The notes below the pieces were generated by a model. The model worked only from the letters and a program-made list of their open reading frames with translations. It had not been told where the DNA came from and did not search any database. From positions 10,093,001-10,157,000 of the forward strand of contig NC_066312.1 of assembly GCF_905404315.1 (NCBI RefSeq): a DNA stretch of 64,000 bases, read 5' to 3'. Below, in pieces: positions 21,039-30,824 of this stretch. The position numbers and the translations under genes are program-made. Origin of the DNA: Leptidea sinapis (Eukaryota; Arthropoda; Insecta; Lepidoptera; Pieridae). Position 1 is the stretch's first letter. Every line of letters begins with the position of its first letter.

Positions 21039-21279
21039 CAGGGGCGTGCTTATCGTACAGGCATTTAGGCAGTGCCTACCTTGTTATTAACCTAAATAAA
21101 TAAAGCACTAGTGTTAAAGTTAGTTTAGTTTAATTTGGTTCCAATAGTTTATAACCAAACTTCTATTGAACACCCACTCATAAAATTTGTCCTTACACTA
21201 GATACCTACGGTAAGCAATCTTTGCTTATTCCAAAGCTCTACTACGACTAGTTAGATCCGGTGCCAATGCACGCACCTG
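21039..21279 (+). mobile_element. hAT-type non-autonomous element with perfect 8-bp target duplication
   Basis: 241 bp. The termini CAGGGGCGTGC and GCACGCACCTG are imperfect inverted repeats. The flanks are identical 8-mers ATAACACC at 21031-21038 and 21280-21287. The CAG..CTG ends with an 8-bp duplication define a hAT element. No transposase. A partial reversed copy lies at 61442-61640. Confidence 0.9.
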
Positions 21280-21289
21280 ATAACACCGT

Positions 21290-22260
21290 AAAATATTTAA
21301 ACTATCAATTCAAGTAAGTTTGAGTCTACCTTCTAGTAGAAAACTATAATTAGACATCACATAACAGTCGAATACGCTTGCATATGTTTCCGTTCTGATC
21401 ATTTGTATGCCTTTCATTGTGCATCGCGATAAAAAACGAAACCATTGATTTGAATTATCAAAGAAACAGCTTATTATCTTCGTTGATATTTAATAAAATG
21501 TTATGCTAAAGTCAGAATAATTTTCCAGATCCGTGTTAGTAAATTGAAATTATAACACTTTTGAAAGGATTAAAACGTGTGTAATTAATGGTAACTGTGT
21601 TTTAACATTACATTACTTTAAACGGCCAGATTTCGTTCAAACTTCGTATATTTATCGAGGACCGGTGACAATACATTAATTTGATAAAATTATTCCAATT
21701 TGCAAAATAAGATTTTTGTTAATTTATATGTTTTTTTCATCTATCGTCGATAAGGCAGGAATTGATGTTCATTTTAAATTTCAACCATTATCTTTTCAAC
21801 CAAAGCGTGTTTTTTTTTAATACTTTTATTATTATTACGTTTCGTGGCATTTTTTTCTTTCCTTTCTTTTTGGGTGTTATCTTGCATTCGAAAACAGTAA
21901 GATTTACTATATTTTTTTTTTTGTATCAGTAAAGCATGGCTGAAGCTACTTTGAGTCCCAAAATAACGGTGCGAGCTACATAAAAGTAACAAAGTAATTA
22001 GTTATATCAACATATGGCAACGATTGTGAAGAGAATACCTCGCTTTAAGTCTTGTATAACAAAAACAAAAGTAATAAGTTCCAGGTACGCGTTACTGGCA
22101 TGCCCCGGCAGTCTATCTCTCAACACTCTAACAGTAGAATGATCTCCAAGTACGTAACACGTAAACTGTATAGGAAAGCATTCCGTGATAAACAAAGGAT
22201 TTACGAGGGTAACCTTTTGGAGATTTATACGCTGTTACCATTTGTTTGACGAATCGAGAT
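21290..22260. other. No gene or recognised repeat
   Basis: AT-rich. A pair of overlapping short frames at 22007-22249 (one per strand) shows no motif. Confidence 0.4.
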
Positions 22261-22264
22261 TAAA

Positions 22265-22651
22265 TCTATATATATATATAAATGAATTGCTGTTCGTTAG
22301 TCTCGCTAAAACTCGAGAACGCCTGGACCGATTTGGCTAATTTTGGTCTTGAATTATTTTGGTCTTTAATTATAGTCCAGAGAAGGTTTAAAAGGTGAAT
22401 AAAAAGGAAAATACTGCTAAATTAAATAAAAACAACAAATTTGTTTTTCCTTTGATGTGTCCATACACAATTTCTATGTGAAAATTTGTTGACGCACGGT
22501 TTGACAATTCTGCTGTGAAACAATTTCATTACGACAGCAGGGTGCATATTTTACGAAGTAATTTTTGATGTTATGATAATATAATTGACAAAATCAATTA
22601 AAAATTTATTTTATTTATTATATACAGAACAACGTCTGTCGGGACAACTAG
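22265..22651 (+). mobile_element. Non-autonomous Helitron, HelB (copy 2)
   Basis: Starts TCTATATATATATATAAATG, with GTTCGTTAGTCTCGCTAAAA, TTGACGCACGGTTTGACAAT and ACGTCTGTCGGGACAACTAG at the end (CAGCTAG changed to CAACTAG). About 387 bp, no coding. Confidence 0.86.
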
Positions 22652-22708
22652 TAGTTAAATAAATAAAAGTATCTGTGAATTTATGTACACGCACGCAAGA
22701 TGTTATTC

Positions 22709-22990
22709 TTCAAAATCAAATCAAATCAAAATCACTTTATTCATGTAGGAAAGGAAATGACACTTATGAATGTCAAAAAAATATTTTTCTTATTGAATCT
22801 ACCGCTTGTTCGTAAAGGGTTGAGCTAATGAGAAGAAGTAGCAAGAAACTCATTGCCACTCTTTTACATCAATATTTACATTTCCATCGATTTACAAATC
22901 ATTTCAATTACAATATAATATGTAAAATGATGCAACAAACATACTCAAACGTCAAATAGTCAATGCCTTACACGAAATTACTTCTTTTGC
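22709..22990 (-). repeat. LINE 3' tail (antisense)
   Basis: AATCAAATCAAATCAAAATC followed by ACTTTATTCATGTAGGAA is the antisense of a typical lepidopteran LINE 3' end, where TTTGATTTGATTT repeats follow the polyadenylation-like region. The sequence AGAAGAAGTAGCAAGAAACTCATTGCCACT is the decayed untranslated region or end of ORF2. Confidence 0.55.
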
Positions 22991-23125
22991 GTAATAAAAC
23001 AAAAAAGGGGGTAATAAAAGAAAATTATAGAAATTAAAAAGAATATATTTTTGCAAATTAAAAAAATTAAATCATATCAAATTAATTTGTTGTCATCGGT
23101 CCTCGATAAATCTACGTATATCATC

Positions 23126-23489
23126 AATTTATATATATAAAAATGAATTGCTGTTCGTTATTCTCGCTAAAACTCGAGAACGGCTGGACCGATTTGGCTA
23201 ATTTTGGTCTTGAATTATTTGTGGAAGTCCAGAGAAGGTTTAAAAGGTGAATAAATAGGAAAATGCTCGGAATTAAATAGAAATAATAAATTTGTTTTTT
23301 CTTTGATGCGTCCCCCGTCGAATTTATTGACGCAACGGTTTGACAGTTATGCTGTGAAACAATTTCATTACAACAACAGGGTGCATTTTTACGAAGCAAT
23401 TCTTGATGCTATGATATATTATTGACAAATTCATATAAAAACATTATTTTATTTATTATATACAGAACAACGTCTGTCGGGTCAGCTAG
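23126..23489 (+). mobile_element. Non-autonomous Helitron, HelB (copy 3)
   Basis: From TTTATATATATAAAAATGAA through CTCGCTAAAACTCGAGAACG and TTTGACAGTTATGCTGTGAA to ACGTCTGTCGGGTCAGCTAG. A ~20-base internal deletion near 23305 removes part of the ACAATTTCTATG segment. Confidence 0.87.
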
Positions 23490-24505
23490 TAATCAATAAA
23501 TAATAAAGTTTGAACGAAATCTGGCTGTTAAAAGCGGGTCAGAATCGCGCCCGAATGAGTCGGTTACAAACAAACATACTACACGACGACCGTATACGAG
23601 TCTATTATTGGAAAGAATGCTCAGATTTTTCATTATATTAACCCTTGTTCACATACAAAGTACGACGTCAAAGGCAAGCTACGGTCTCTCTTATTTACCG
23701 GCGTCTACACAAATTTTTTCTCCAAAATTTCCTTTCTGCATCGTTCGTTATATGTGGACCCTTCCTAATTCAAATCATCATTAGCATTTATTAATAATTG
23801 TAACCATTATAAAGCCTGTTATATTACATATTATATTTTTTAACTCTCATTATATACAGTGTCTATTTATATACAGAAATAATATTTGTACAGAACTTTA
23901 AAAAAACTAGATATTCTTTTAAATTATTTTATTAAAATAGAAAACTGATACTATGCAGCTTCTGTATTTTGCTTATTGTGAATAACCACATATTTCCATA
24001 TCAAACTTAGATATTCTTAATACTTTATCAATGCGAGGTTCAGTTGGTCTTTGAATGGGTATTGTGACAACAAAACGTGTTGGATTCTTTTATGGAAAGG
24101 TGATAGGTACGATTTAAGAACTTTATTTCTCAGAAGAATATTACAATATTCACTTATAGAGAAAATATATTCTAATTACTATGTAATATAATATGTGAGC
24201 CGTGAGAATATAACAATATCTAGAATATATAGATTATTTTTTCTTGTTTAACTATAAATATTAACAGAGTAAGTAAAGTGGAGAAAAAAAACTAAACACA
24301 CACTAGATGAAACACTTAAAAAGATATTACTATACAACTTATAATCTAAATAACATTTACAAATAAGTTAACTACACTACACTAATTAATATTATTATGT
24401 TTTGAACAAAAGTTTAGTATCCTGTAGTATGACTAGAAGAGTAAAAGATTTGGCAAAGTACTTATAAGTTTATACAGAGAATTATAGTGCACAAAACTTC
24501 AATAT
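23490..24505. other. No gene or recognised repeat
   Basis: AT-rich. I saw no terminal repeats, splice-flanked coding or sequence shared with the rest of the window. Confidence 0.4.
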
Positions 24506-24507
24506 AA

Positions 24508-24808
24508 TCTATACTAATATTATAAAGCTGCAGTGTTTGTTTGTTTGTTTGAACGCGCTAATCTCTGGTACTACTGGTCCGATTTGAATGATTCTTTCAG
24601 TGTTGGGTAGTCCATTTATCGAGGATTTTTTTAATAAAATTGCTTTTTTGTAACACAAGGTGTAAAATCGAAAACCTATTTTTGCGTGCGCTGCAAAAAC
24701 TATTGACAATAGAACAAAATGATGTACAGGCTATAATATAGGCAATATTTTATCTCGGATTTCCACGGAAACGAGAAAAACGCGGGTGAAACCGCGGGGC
24801 ACAGCTAG
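24508..24808 (+). mobile_element. Helitron with HelA 5' end and a different 3' end
   Basis: The first ~245 bases match HelA (TCTATACTAATATTATAAAG, GGTCCGATTTGAATGATTC, GATGTACAGGCTATAATATA). Then it switches to CGGATTTCCACGGAAACGAG and a hairpin CGCGG-GTGAAA-CCGCG eight bases before CTAG at 24808, followed by T. The hairpin plus CTAG is a textbook Helitron 3' end, unlike that of the other HelA copies. Confidence 0.85.
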
Positions 24809-24809
24809 T

Positions 24810-25495
24810 GTGCTATAAAAATGTTAAATGAGGTGTTCTATTTTTATTTTCATACAGTCCACTATGGTTGGCAAATAATTCGAAAATAACAGAATGAGTT
24901 TTTTTTATATAAAAAAAAAAAGAACGGATTCAACTTGAACATTCAATATAATCTATTAATTATTATTTATAATTGACCAGTTGTTACATTTTGATCATAG
25001 ATGACAATTGTTTCTTTATCTGACTTATGTATGAAAAGCCATAATAAAGGAGACAGTGAGGCAGCTTTAATAGTTCATGTAGTTAACGGAAGTAATTTTC
25101 CCTATACGATATCCCTTTGAACACGCTAAAAGCTTTGGTCCCCATGCATAACTAGGTACCAACTATTCGGCTATTAGCTCCACTCCATTCTATAGTATGA
25201 CATTCAACCCAGCCAGGTATGACAACATCAGGTGTACCCTAATCTAACGCTAGCCAAAACAAAAATAACTCTATGGCATTATCATTAGGGCACAGTTTAC
25301 AATACCATCTAACACACATCTAATAATAAACAGACCGTGCGAAAATTTGTGTAAACGTCGGTGTCCCGAATAAAAATTTTGTTCATGCATTGCAACAAAT
25401 TAGATCATCCGGCGTACACCGGAATTCAAGAATGAAAAATAGAATTATCCTTGTTTATGTAGATACATATATATGTATAATATATCACATACAGT
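24810..25495. other. No gene or recognised repeat
   Basis: AT-rich with no open frame of note and no sequence shared elsewhere in the window. Confidence 0.4.
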
Positions 25496-25497
25496 TC

Positions 25498-25790
25498 CTG
25501 GACGACTGAATCTTGCTAGGATTTTTAAGAAGGTACAAAATTTGTACAAAAAACAACTAATAGGACATCTGGTTTCGAACCGGGGTCTTCTGCTTTCCGG
25601 ATCACCCAATGTCACATCTGTGCTATTATAGACTTGTATATAGTGGCGAAATTTACCTTTGTATTCTAATGGTTTTGTAGCTGTTTCTCATTAAAACACA
25701 GATAAAACTTCATTTTTTTAAATTGAAGCTAGATCGATTTCTCGCTCCCGAAAATCGTTGGAGCCGTTTCCGAGATTCAGATATATACAA
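25498..25790 (-). repeat. Dispersed repeat with tRNA-like B box, copy 2
   Basis: Longer than copy 1 (6415-6690). It has an extra segment GTGCTATTATAGACTTGTAT between the GATCACC block and the CTCATTAAAACACAGATAAAA block. Both ends match copy 1. Read on the minus strand, CCGGTTCGAAACC is a clear B-box-like sequence. Confidence 0.58.
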
Positions 25791-25964
25791 GATTTTTATT
25801 TTTTCGGTTTTATCCTGGTAGGAATCAGCACAGCCTATGTAAGCGAAATACCACTTATATATTAGTGTATCATAAGAACTCTAATTGACTTGAAATTTAG
25901 CTTGAAGGAGTTACTCATTTATTTAGTTTCAGTTAATAAAGACGGGTTTTACCGAAATCCTGTT

Positions 25965-26090
25965 TATGCTATAAGGGCCGGAGATGCATCTCTTGATCCC
26001 TGGTGTTGCAGATGTCTATGGGCAACCGCCTCACAACTCCCATCGCGTGAACTTTTTGCCAATTTGCCTCCTCTAATACACATACAAAAG
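25965..26090 (+). mobile_element. LINE 3' end fragment (LA-related)
   Basis: GGCCGGAGATGCATCTCTTG, CCTGGTGTTGCAGATGTCTA, TGGGCAACCGCCTCACAACT and a TTTGCCTCCT tail correspond to the 3' region of LA-type LINEs (GGCCGGCAACGC.. TGGTGTTGCA.. GGGCGGCGGTGATCAC). It is diverged; the 84-codon frame across it is incidental. Confidence 0.55.
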
Positions 26091-26094
26091 CTAG

Positions 26095-26655
26095 TAAGAA
26101 AATACTTATATAACTATTTATCCCGGTTTAATATTAAAAAGTAGTATCACCGATTTTAGTGGATTTCGTATTCCGCTTTTACAGTGAGAGTAAAACTTTG
26201 GTTAAGTTAACAAAACCGGTTTAATTTCGGTATCTCTTGCTAAAGTCTCTGCGATTCGTCGCAAGGTTAATGTATTCGACAAGATGAGTCTTTCATTTTA
26301 TTCAACTAAAGATTAACTTAATTTCCAATGATGTAAAACAAAATGTAAACAGAACATTGTTCCTAACAATTTTCTATTTTCTTTAAAGATTTTAAATAAG
26401 CATAAAAGTAAATTTATTGAAGTAGGCGTTTCTAGCGAAAATCCATAATTATCCAAATGTTTTGAGTTTCCTTGAGATAAGTTAATTCCGTCAATATTCG
26501 TCTTCAAACAATTCGACACGTGTATCGCCTCTACACGAGGCATCCTCACGAGATGTTGACTCGCCAAAGTACTGGTAAGAGACTGAGTCTAGTTTTCCTA
26601 AACAGAGGTAGTTTACATTTTTATACAAGATACTATATAACTAAATACAAGATCT
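26095..26655. other. No gene assigned
   Basis: The minus-strand 84-codon frame at 26313-26567 starts MASQHLVRMPRVEAIHVSNC but has no splice sites or motif I can support. Confidence 0.35.
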
Positions 26656-26659
26656 ACTT

Positions 26660-26936
26660 CATAAGGATGAACCACCCCTAAATATATATTTTTTATATTT
26701 TTGACATTTTTTTTTATTTTTATTTCATTATGATTCAACATTTAAAAATACATACAACTTCAAATTCGCCCTTTTACAACTATTTTTGTATCGCGATTTT
26801 ATATTATTCTGTTCTGTTGTTGTTGTACGATATATTCTGAGAATCGGTTGCATCTGTTTTTTATACAACAAAAATTTAAGTATTGATTTTTTTTAAATTA
26901 CTTTATATGGCAATACAACGTTTGCTGGGTCAGCTA
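26660..26936 (+). mobile_element. Helitron HelD fragment (copy 4)
   Basis: ACCACCCCTAAATATATA, AAATACATACAACTTCAAAT and ATGGCAATACAACGTTTGCT are followed by GGGTCAGCTAT, a mutated end. The 5' third of HelD is missing. Confidence 0.72.
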
Positions 26937-26939
26937 TAT

Positions 26940-27830
26940 AAATAACTTTTGGAAATGGTTTAGATGGTTGCAGTATACAGAAGAGTTGAGAAAACTCGAT
27001 CTTTGAATGACATATTTCCCAGGTCCAATAAATAACATACACATATAAATAATAATCTAATTATCCATCATTGAAAACGAGTAACTGTCGTGTTAGTAAT
27101 TATTATTTAGTTACTATTCCTGTTAGGTGAGTCTCGCACGAAAAAAACTCGATTTTCAAATTAAAAGCCCCGCTTTCGCATAAAGGCAGAGCGAAAATGC
27201 AATCTTGTATAGTGATCTGCTTGCTGTCAAATACATAGGAAATTCATGAAAGGAATAATAAAGCGAGAATAAAAGCAATAAAAATGGGGAATATATACTT
27301 CTATTTTAAAACTAAGCAAAATATCGACTAGTTCAATTTGTATGCATCACTTAAAAACATTTCTGTAAAAGTAGTCTGAATTTTAGAATAGTTTTATTTT
27401 AAAACCGCAGAATATACTGTATAACACAAAATAGCATCGCGATGTACTGATTTCCCGCTAAACTCAAACATTTGTATGATGTAATTCATATACCTAGTTT
27501 TAGTGGAGTATAAATATTTGGATGTGGTATAATTAAATCATATAATTTTTATTAAGAATACCCCTCGAGCTAAAACGAGCATTCCAACTCTTTTATGAAA
27601 TCCTAGTTGAAGTTTTAGTCTCGATTCAGAACGTCTATAATCTATTGCCTCCTTTGCTACACCAGCAAGCCTAACTGCCCTTTACTTCAATAAAAAATTA
27701 AGCTATTGTGCATTTTATCATAACATAAATGGGCTTTTTTTTTAATCTCTTAAGTAGTATATGTAGACATCCTCAAATTGTTTTCCTTCATAGTAAGAAC
27801 GTCGAATAAACGTACAAATGAATTCAATAA
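26940..27830. other. No gene or recognised repeat
   Basis: AT-rich with no notable coding or repeat structure. Confidence 0.4.
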
Positions 27831-27837
27831 TCAAAGT

Positions 27838-27910
27838 GGTACGCGGCGGTATCGAACTAGCACCGCCCGGATAAGAGACAACGGTTCTTGCCACAGATAC
27901 AAGAAAAGAT
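27838..27910 (-). repeat. tRNA-like fragment with pol III B box
   Basis: The minus strand reads GGGCGGTGCTAGTTCGATAC, then CGCCGCGTACC. GGTGCTAGTTCGATACCGCC forms a T-arm-like stem-loop with a B box. No acceptor stem closes and no anticodon arm is clear, so it is a SINE head or tRNA pseudogene, not a gene. Confidence 0.35.
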
Positions 27911-27914
27911 AAGG

Positions 27915-28611
27915 CCTTAGCGCTACCGAAATTCTGATTACTATTCTAGTATCTATATAAATAAAATGATAGAGGTTTTTATATGCATCACGGAAAAACT
28001 ACTGGTTAGATTTCAATTAGGTATTCTAAGTTTTATACCTAAGACACTTGTCCCTTATCAAATTAAAAAATATTGCTATATTTTCATTAAATATAATGTT
28101 ATTAAAGTTTTAAGAAAAAACGTTTTTATAAGCAATACGTGCTCAAACATGTGTGTACACGGACGATGTCGCGGGTATGAGCTAGTTATAACAAAAATGG
28201 AGCGCATAAACTAGAAGAGAAGTTCTTTTTTCCTCACTTTATAAGCTTTTATACACATACTTTATTTTATGTATGGTTAAACATCTTGGTAAGTGTTAAG
28301 ATCTGAGTAAGGCCCTAATAAATGTTTGTAATCGCTCATCGCATTTATCTTAAAATAATAAATGCCGTATCCACGCGTACACACTCACAACCTATTAAAT
28401 TTTCCGGCATCTCCGGCTGCTGCTCTATAAATAGTTTGAATCAAATACGACTGACTTGGATCGTTCTCGCTGTGTTTTCGTAGTCACTACTAATGCTTCT
28501 ATTTATCCAACACCGTCGAATTACGCGTCTGTCACTTCCAGTGCATGTTTTTGGTGGGAAAAAAATGCGCATAAATAGTATCAATAGCGGCATCGTCACT
28601 AAACATTTTCG
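27915..28611. other. No gene; one TATA-like site
   Basis: CTATAAATAG occurs at 28429-28438 in a GC-richer patch (TCCGGCATCTCCGGCTGCTG), but no open frame or splice donor follows on the plus strand, so I do not call a promoter. At 28140-28182, CGATGTCGCGGGTATGAGCTAG resembles a Helitron 3' end. Confidence 0.35.
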
Positions 28612-28664
28612 GCCTTACAAATGAACTTGGGATAGTTATACCTGAGAATAAACCAAAAATATGC

Positions 28665-28970
28665 TTTTTTTTTATGAAAATAAGGGACGAGACGAGCAAC
28701 ACGTTTAGCTGATGATACGCCCTGCCCATTAAAATACAGTGGCACTCAAGGATTCTTGATAAACCCAAAAATTCTGAGCGGCACTATAATTACGCTCGTC
28801 ACCTTGAGACGTAAGATGTTAAGTCTCGTTTGCCCAGTAATTGCATTAGCTACGGCGCCCTTCAGACCGAAACACAGTAATGCTTACACATCACTGCTTC
28901 ACGGGAGAAATAGGCGCCGTTGTGGTACCCATAATCTAGTCGGCATCCTGTGCAAAGGAGCCTCCCACTG
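28665..28970 (-). repeat. Family M, near full length, inside element E
   Basis: About 306 bp in antisense: T-run, ATAAGGGACGAGACGAGCAA, GATACGCCCTGCCCATTAAA, the CAGTGGCACTCA/TTCTGAGCGGCACT inverted pair, CCTTCAGACCGAAACACAGT, TGTGGTACCCATAATCTAGT and GGAGCCTCCCACTG. It interrupts element E between AAAAATATGC and TAATAGACATTTTGC. Confidence 0.88.
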
Positions 28971-29252
28971 TTTCCTAATAGACATTTTGCTTATGATTGG
29001 TTTATTCGGACGTATAACATTTCCATCGTATGCAAGGCTGCGTGACATTCGGAAAACTTCTGAATTATCATTGTATTGACAGTGTTGGCAGTGATATAGT
29101 TAACATTTTCCATTTTCTTGGTGTATTCTCAGGCTTAGATTAATAATTGATCTCCGCTGCGCTCCAACTAGATAGCGCAGGCATAACCGTAAAGTGCGGC
29201 AACTAATACTACGCCGGAAGGCGTAATCGAGCCAGTCTCGTGTGGTCTGGTA

Positions 29253-30555
29253 CGAGGGCGGCACTGAAATTTCAGGAATCAAAGAAGTGACACAACATTA
29301 CTATTTAAAACTTATTTATTGCTTTTCGAAGTATTCTCCGCGAATTTTGACACTTTTTTCCAAACGATGGATCCAATCATTGAAGCAACCATTCCATTCG
29401 GATGTTGGGGTCTCCAAAGTGGCCGTTTTGTAGGCGTCCACAGCTTCTTCAGGTGATGAAAATCTCTGACCACGCAATTTATTCTTTATTTTAGGGAAAG
29501 TATAGAAATCATTAGGGCTTAGGTCGGGGCTGTACGGCGGATGTTCTAATAATTCTATGTTTTCTTGCTCTAAAAACTCTTTTTTTCTGTGCGCGGTGTG
29601 AGAACTCGCATTGTCGTGATGGAGGATGATTCGGCGGTTGCAGTTCTCTTTACGAACTTCAGAAACGACCTGTGGCAAACAAATGCTAGCTTACCATTCT
29701 GCATTAACCGTTCTTTGTCCCTCAAGAGGAATAGTCGCGAAATGGCCGGTTTTGGAGACAAACGTGGCCACCATTTTTTTTGCAACACTCCGTGAACGAA
29801 CAATTTTTGTTGGCTTTAACTCATTTTCGAACACCCAAACTCATTTTCGAAACAAAAACCCAGTCGGTTTTTGTTTCGGGTTCGTACGCGTATATCCAGT
29901 ATTCGTCACCTGTTACGATGTTGTATACAGCATTTGAGGATCCTGTGTGGAATCTTTCGAGAGTTCTGACGCACCAAGTAACGCGAACCGCTTTTTGCTC
30001 TTCACAGAGCAAATGCGGTATCCATCGGAAAAACAACCATTTTACACCTAATTGTTCATGCAAGATTATTTGTATTTGACCCATGCCAATGTCTAAATTT
30101 GCCTGAATTTTGCGGTATGTCACATGTCGATCTTCCTCAATCAACTTACGCACAGCATCAATGTTTTCTTTGGTGACTGCAGTTTTTGGACGACCTTGAC
30201 GGGGATCATCACTGAGCTTGACACGTCCACGTTGAAATTCAGCAAACCAGCGATAATTGTGATTTTCGATGGGGCTTCATCACCAATCGCAGAAAACATT
30301 CAGTCAACACACTGTTTTCGTGTTAAACCACTTCGAAAGTCATAATAAATCATCGCTCTAGAATTTTCTCCAGTCAATTCCATTTTCTCAACGACTAAAC
30401 ATGTTTGACAAGACCTTGTGACAAGGCCGATAATCTTTTTTTAAATAAATAAATGGTGTTCGATTTTAAAACCAAGGACTTTTCAATTAAAAAGATTTTA
30501 ATACGACAGGAACAGTGGAAATATTCCATTCCCGATACTTTTAGTGCAGCCCTCG
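29253..30555 (-). mobile_element. Full-length mariner element (DD34D), inserted in element F
   Basis: 1,303 bp between TA duplications at 29251-29252 and 30556-30557. The inverted termini are CGAGGGCGGCACTGAAATTT and, complemented, CGAGGGCTGCACTAAAAGTA. The single gene on the minus strand spans almost the whole element. Both ends are present, so the structure is complete, but the gene is frameshifted. Confidence 0.93.
29316..30383 (-). pseudogene. mariner transposase, frameshifted
   Basis: The ATG at 30383 opens MELTGENSRAMIYYDFRSGL, the start of the helix-turn-helix region, and hits a stop after about 27 codons. A second frame continues with FAEFQRGRVKLSDDPRQGRP (linker) and VTGDEYWIYAY, which holds the first catalytic aspartate (about 29905). 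It ends at GVRK-stop near 29821. After further shifts, ILHHDNASSHTA gives the second aspartate (about 29615) and PPYSPDLSPNDFYTFP the third (about 29510). Thirty-four residues separate the last two, so this is a DD34D mariner. The stop at 29316-29318 follows REYFEKQ-type C-terminal sequence. The total span of about 355 codons equals a normal mariner transposase. At least three frame breaks make it inactive, but all three catalytic residues survive. Confidence 0.9.
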
Positions 30556-30824
30556 TACAATGTGTGTCGTTGACGTGTCACAATGTCATGTTCTGTAAAA
30601 CTTTTAATTAATTTCAAAGAAAAATAACATGGACCGTATGTTACAAAATTTTTAATTAAAAATATTGTTTTCCATTGATTGTCAAGATGTCACGCACACA
30701 AGCATCTAATAGTAGCCGCAATAAAAAAGCTATTGTTCTTAGGTAGTGCGGTATCTAGTTGTAGCGCAGCGGAGACCAATCCTTCATCTAAGTTCTCAGG
30801 TTTATAACTTTTGTAAGACCGTTT

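Larger units (their letters stand above)
29134..30792 (-). mobile_element. Element F: inverted-repeat DNA transposon with 8-bp target duplication, carrying a mariner
   Basis: The terminal inverted repeats are about 41 bp: left CTTAGATTAATAATTGATCT then CCGCTGCGCTCCAACTAGATA; right (complement) CTTAGATGAAGGATTGGTCT then CCGCTGCGCTACAACTAGATA. The flanks are identical 8-mers TTCTCAGG at 29126-29133 and 30793-30800, which lie within element E. Removing the mariner leaves about 355 bp with no coding, so F is a non-autonomous element. The 8-bp duplication fits hAT, P or similar superfamilies; the CTTAGAT terminus does not let me choose. A partial copy is at 45965-46141. Confidence 0.85.
28613..30822 (-). 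mobile_element. Element E, copy 3, split by nested insertions
   Basis: The left terminus CCTTACAAATGAACTTGG (28613) and right terminus TTTTGTAAGAC (about 30820) enclose E interior sequence in the reverse orientation to copy 1: ATAGACATTTTGCTTATGAT and CATTCGGAAAACTTCTGAAT near 28980-29070. Two insertions interrupt it: a family M copy (28665-28970) and element F (29134-30792), which itself contains a mariner. Without them E would be about 250 bp, like copy 1. Confidence 0.8.

Noticed and set aside
28429..28438. TATA box (CTATAAATAG) as a promoter
   Set aside because: No initiator, open frame or splice donor follows; one TATA match is not informative in AT-rich DNA.
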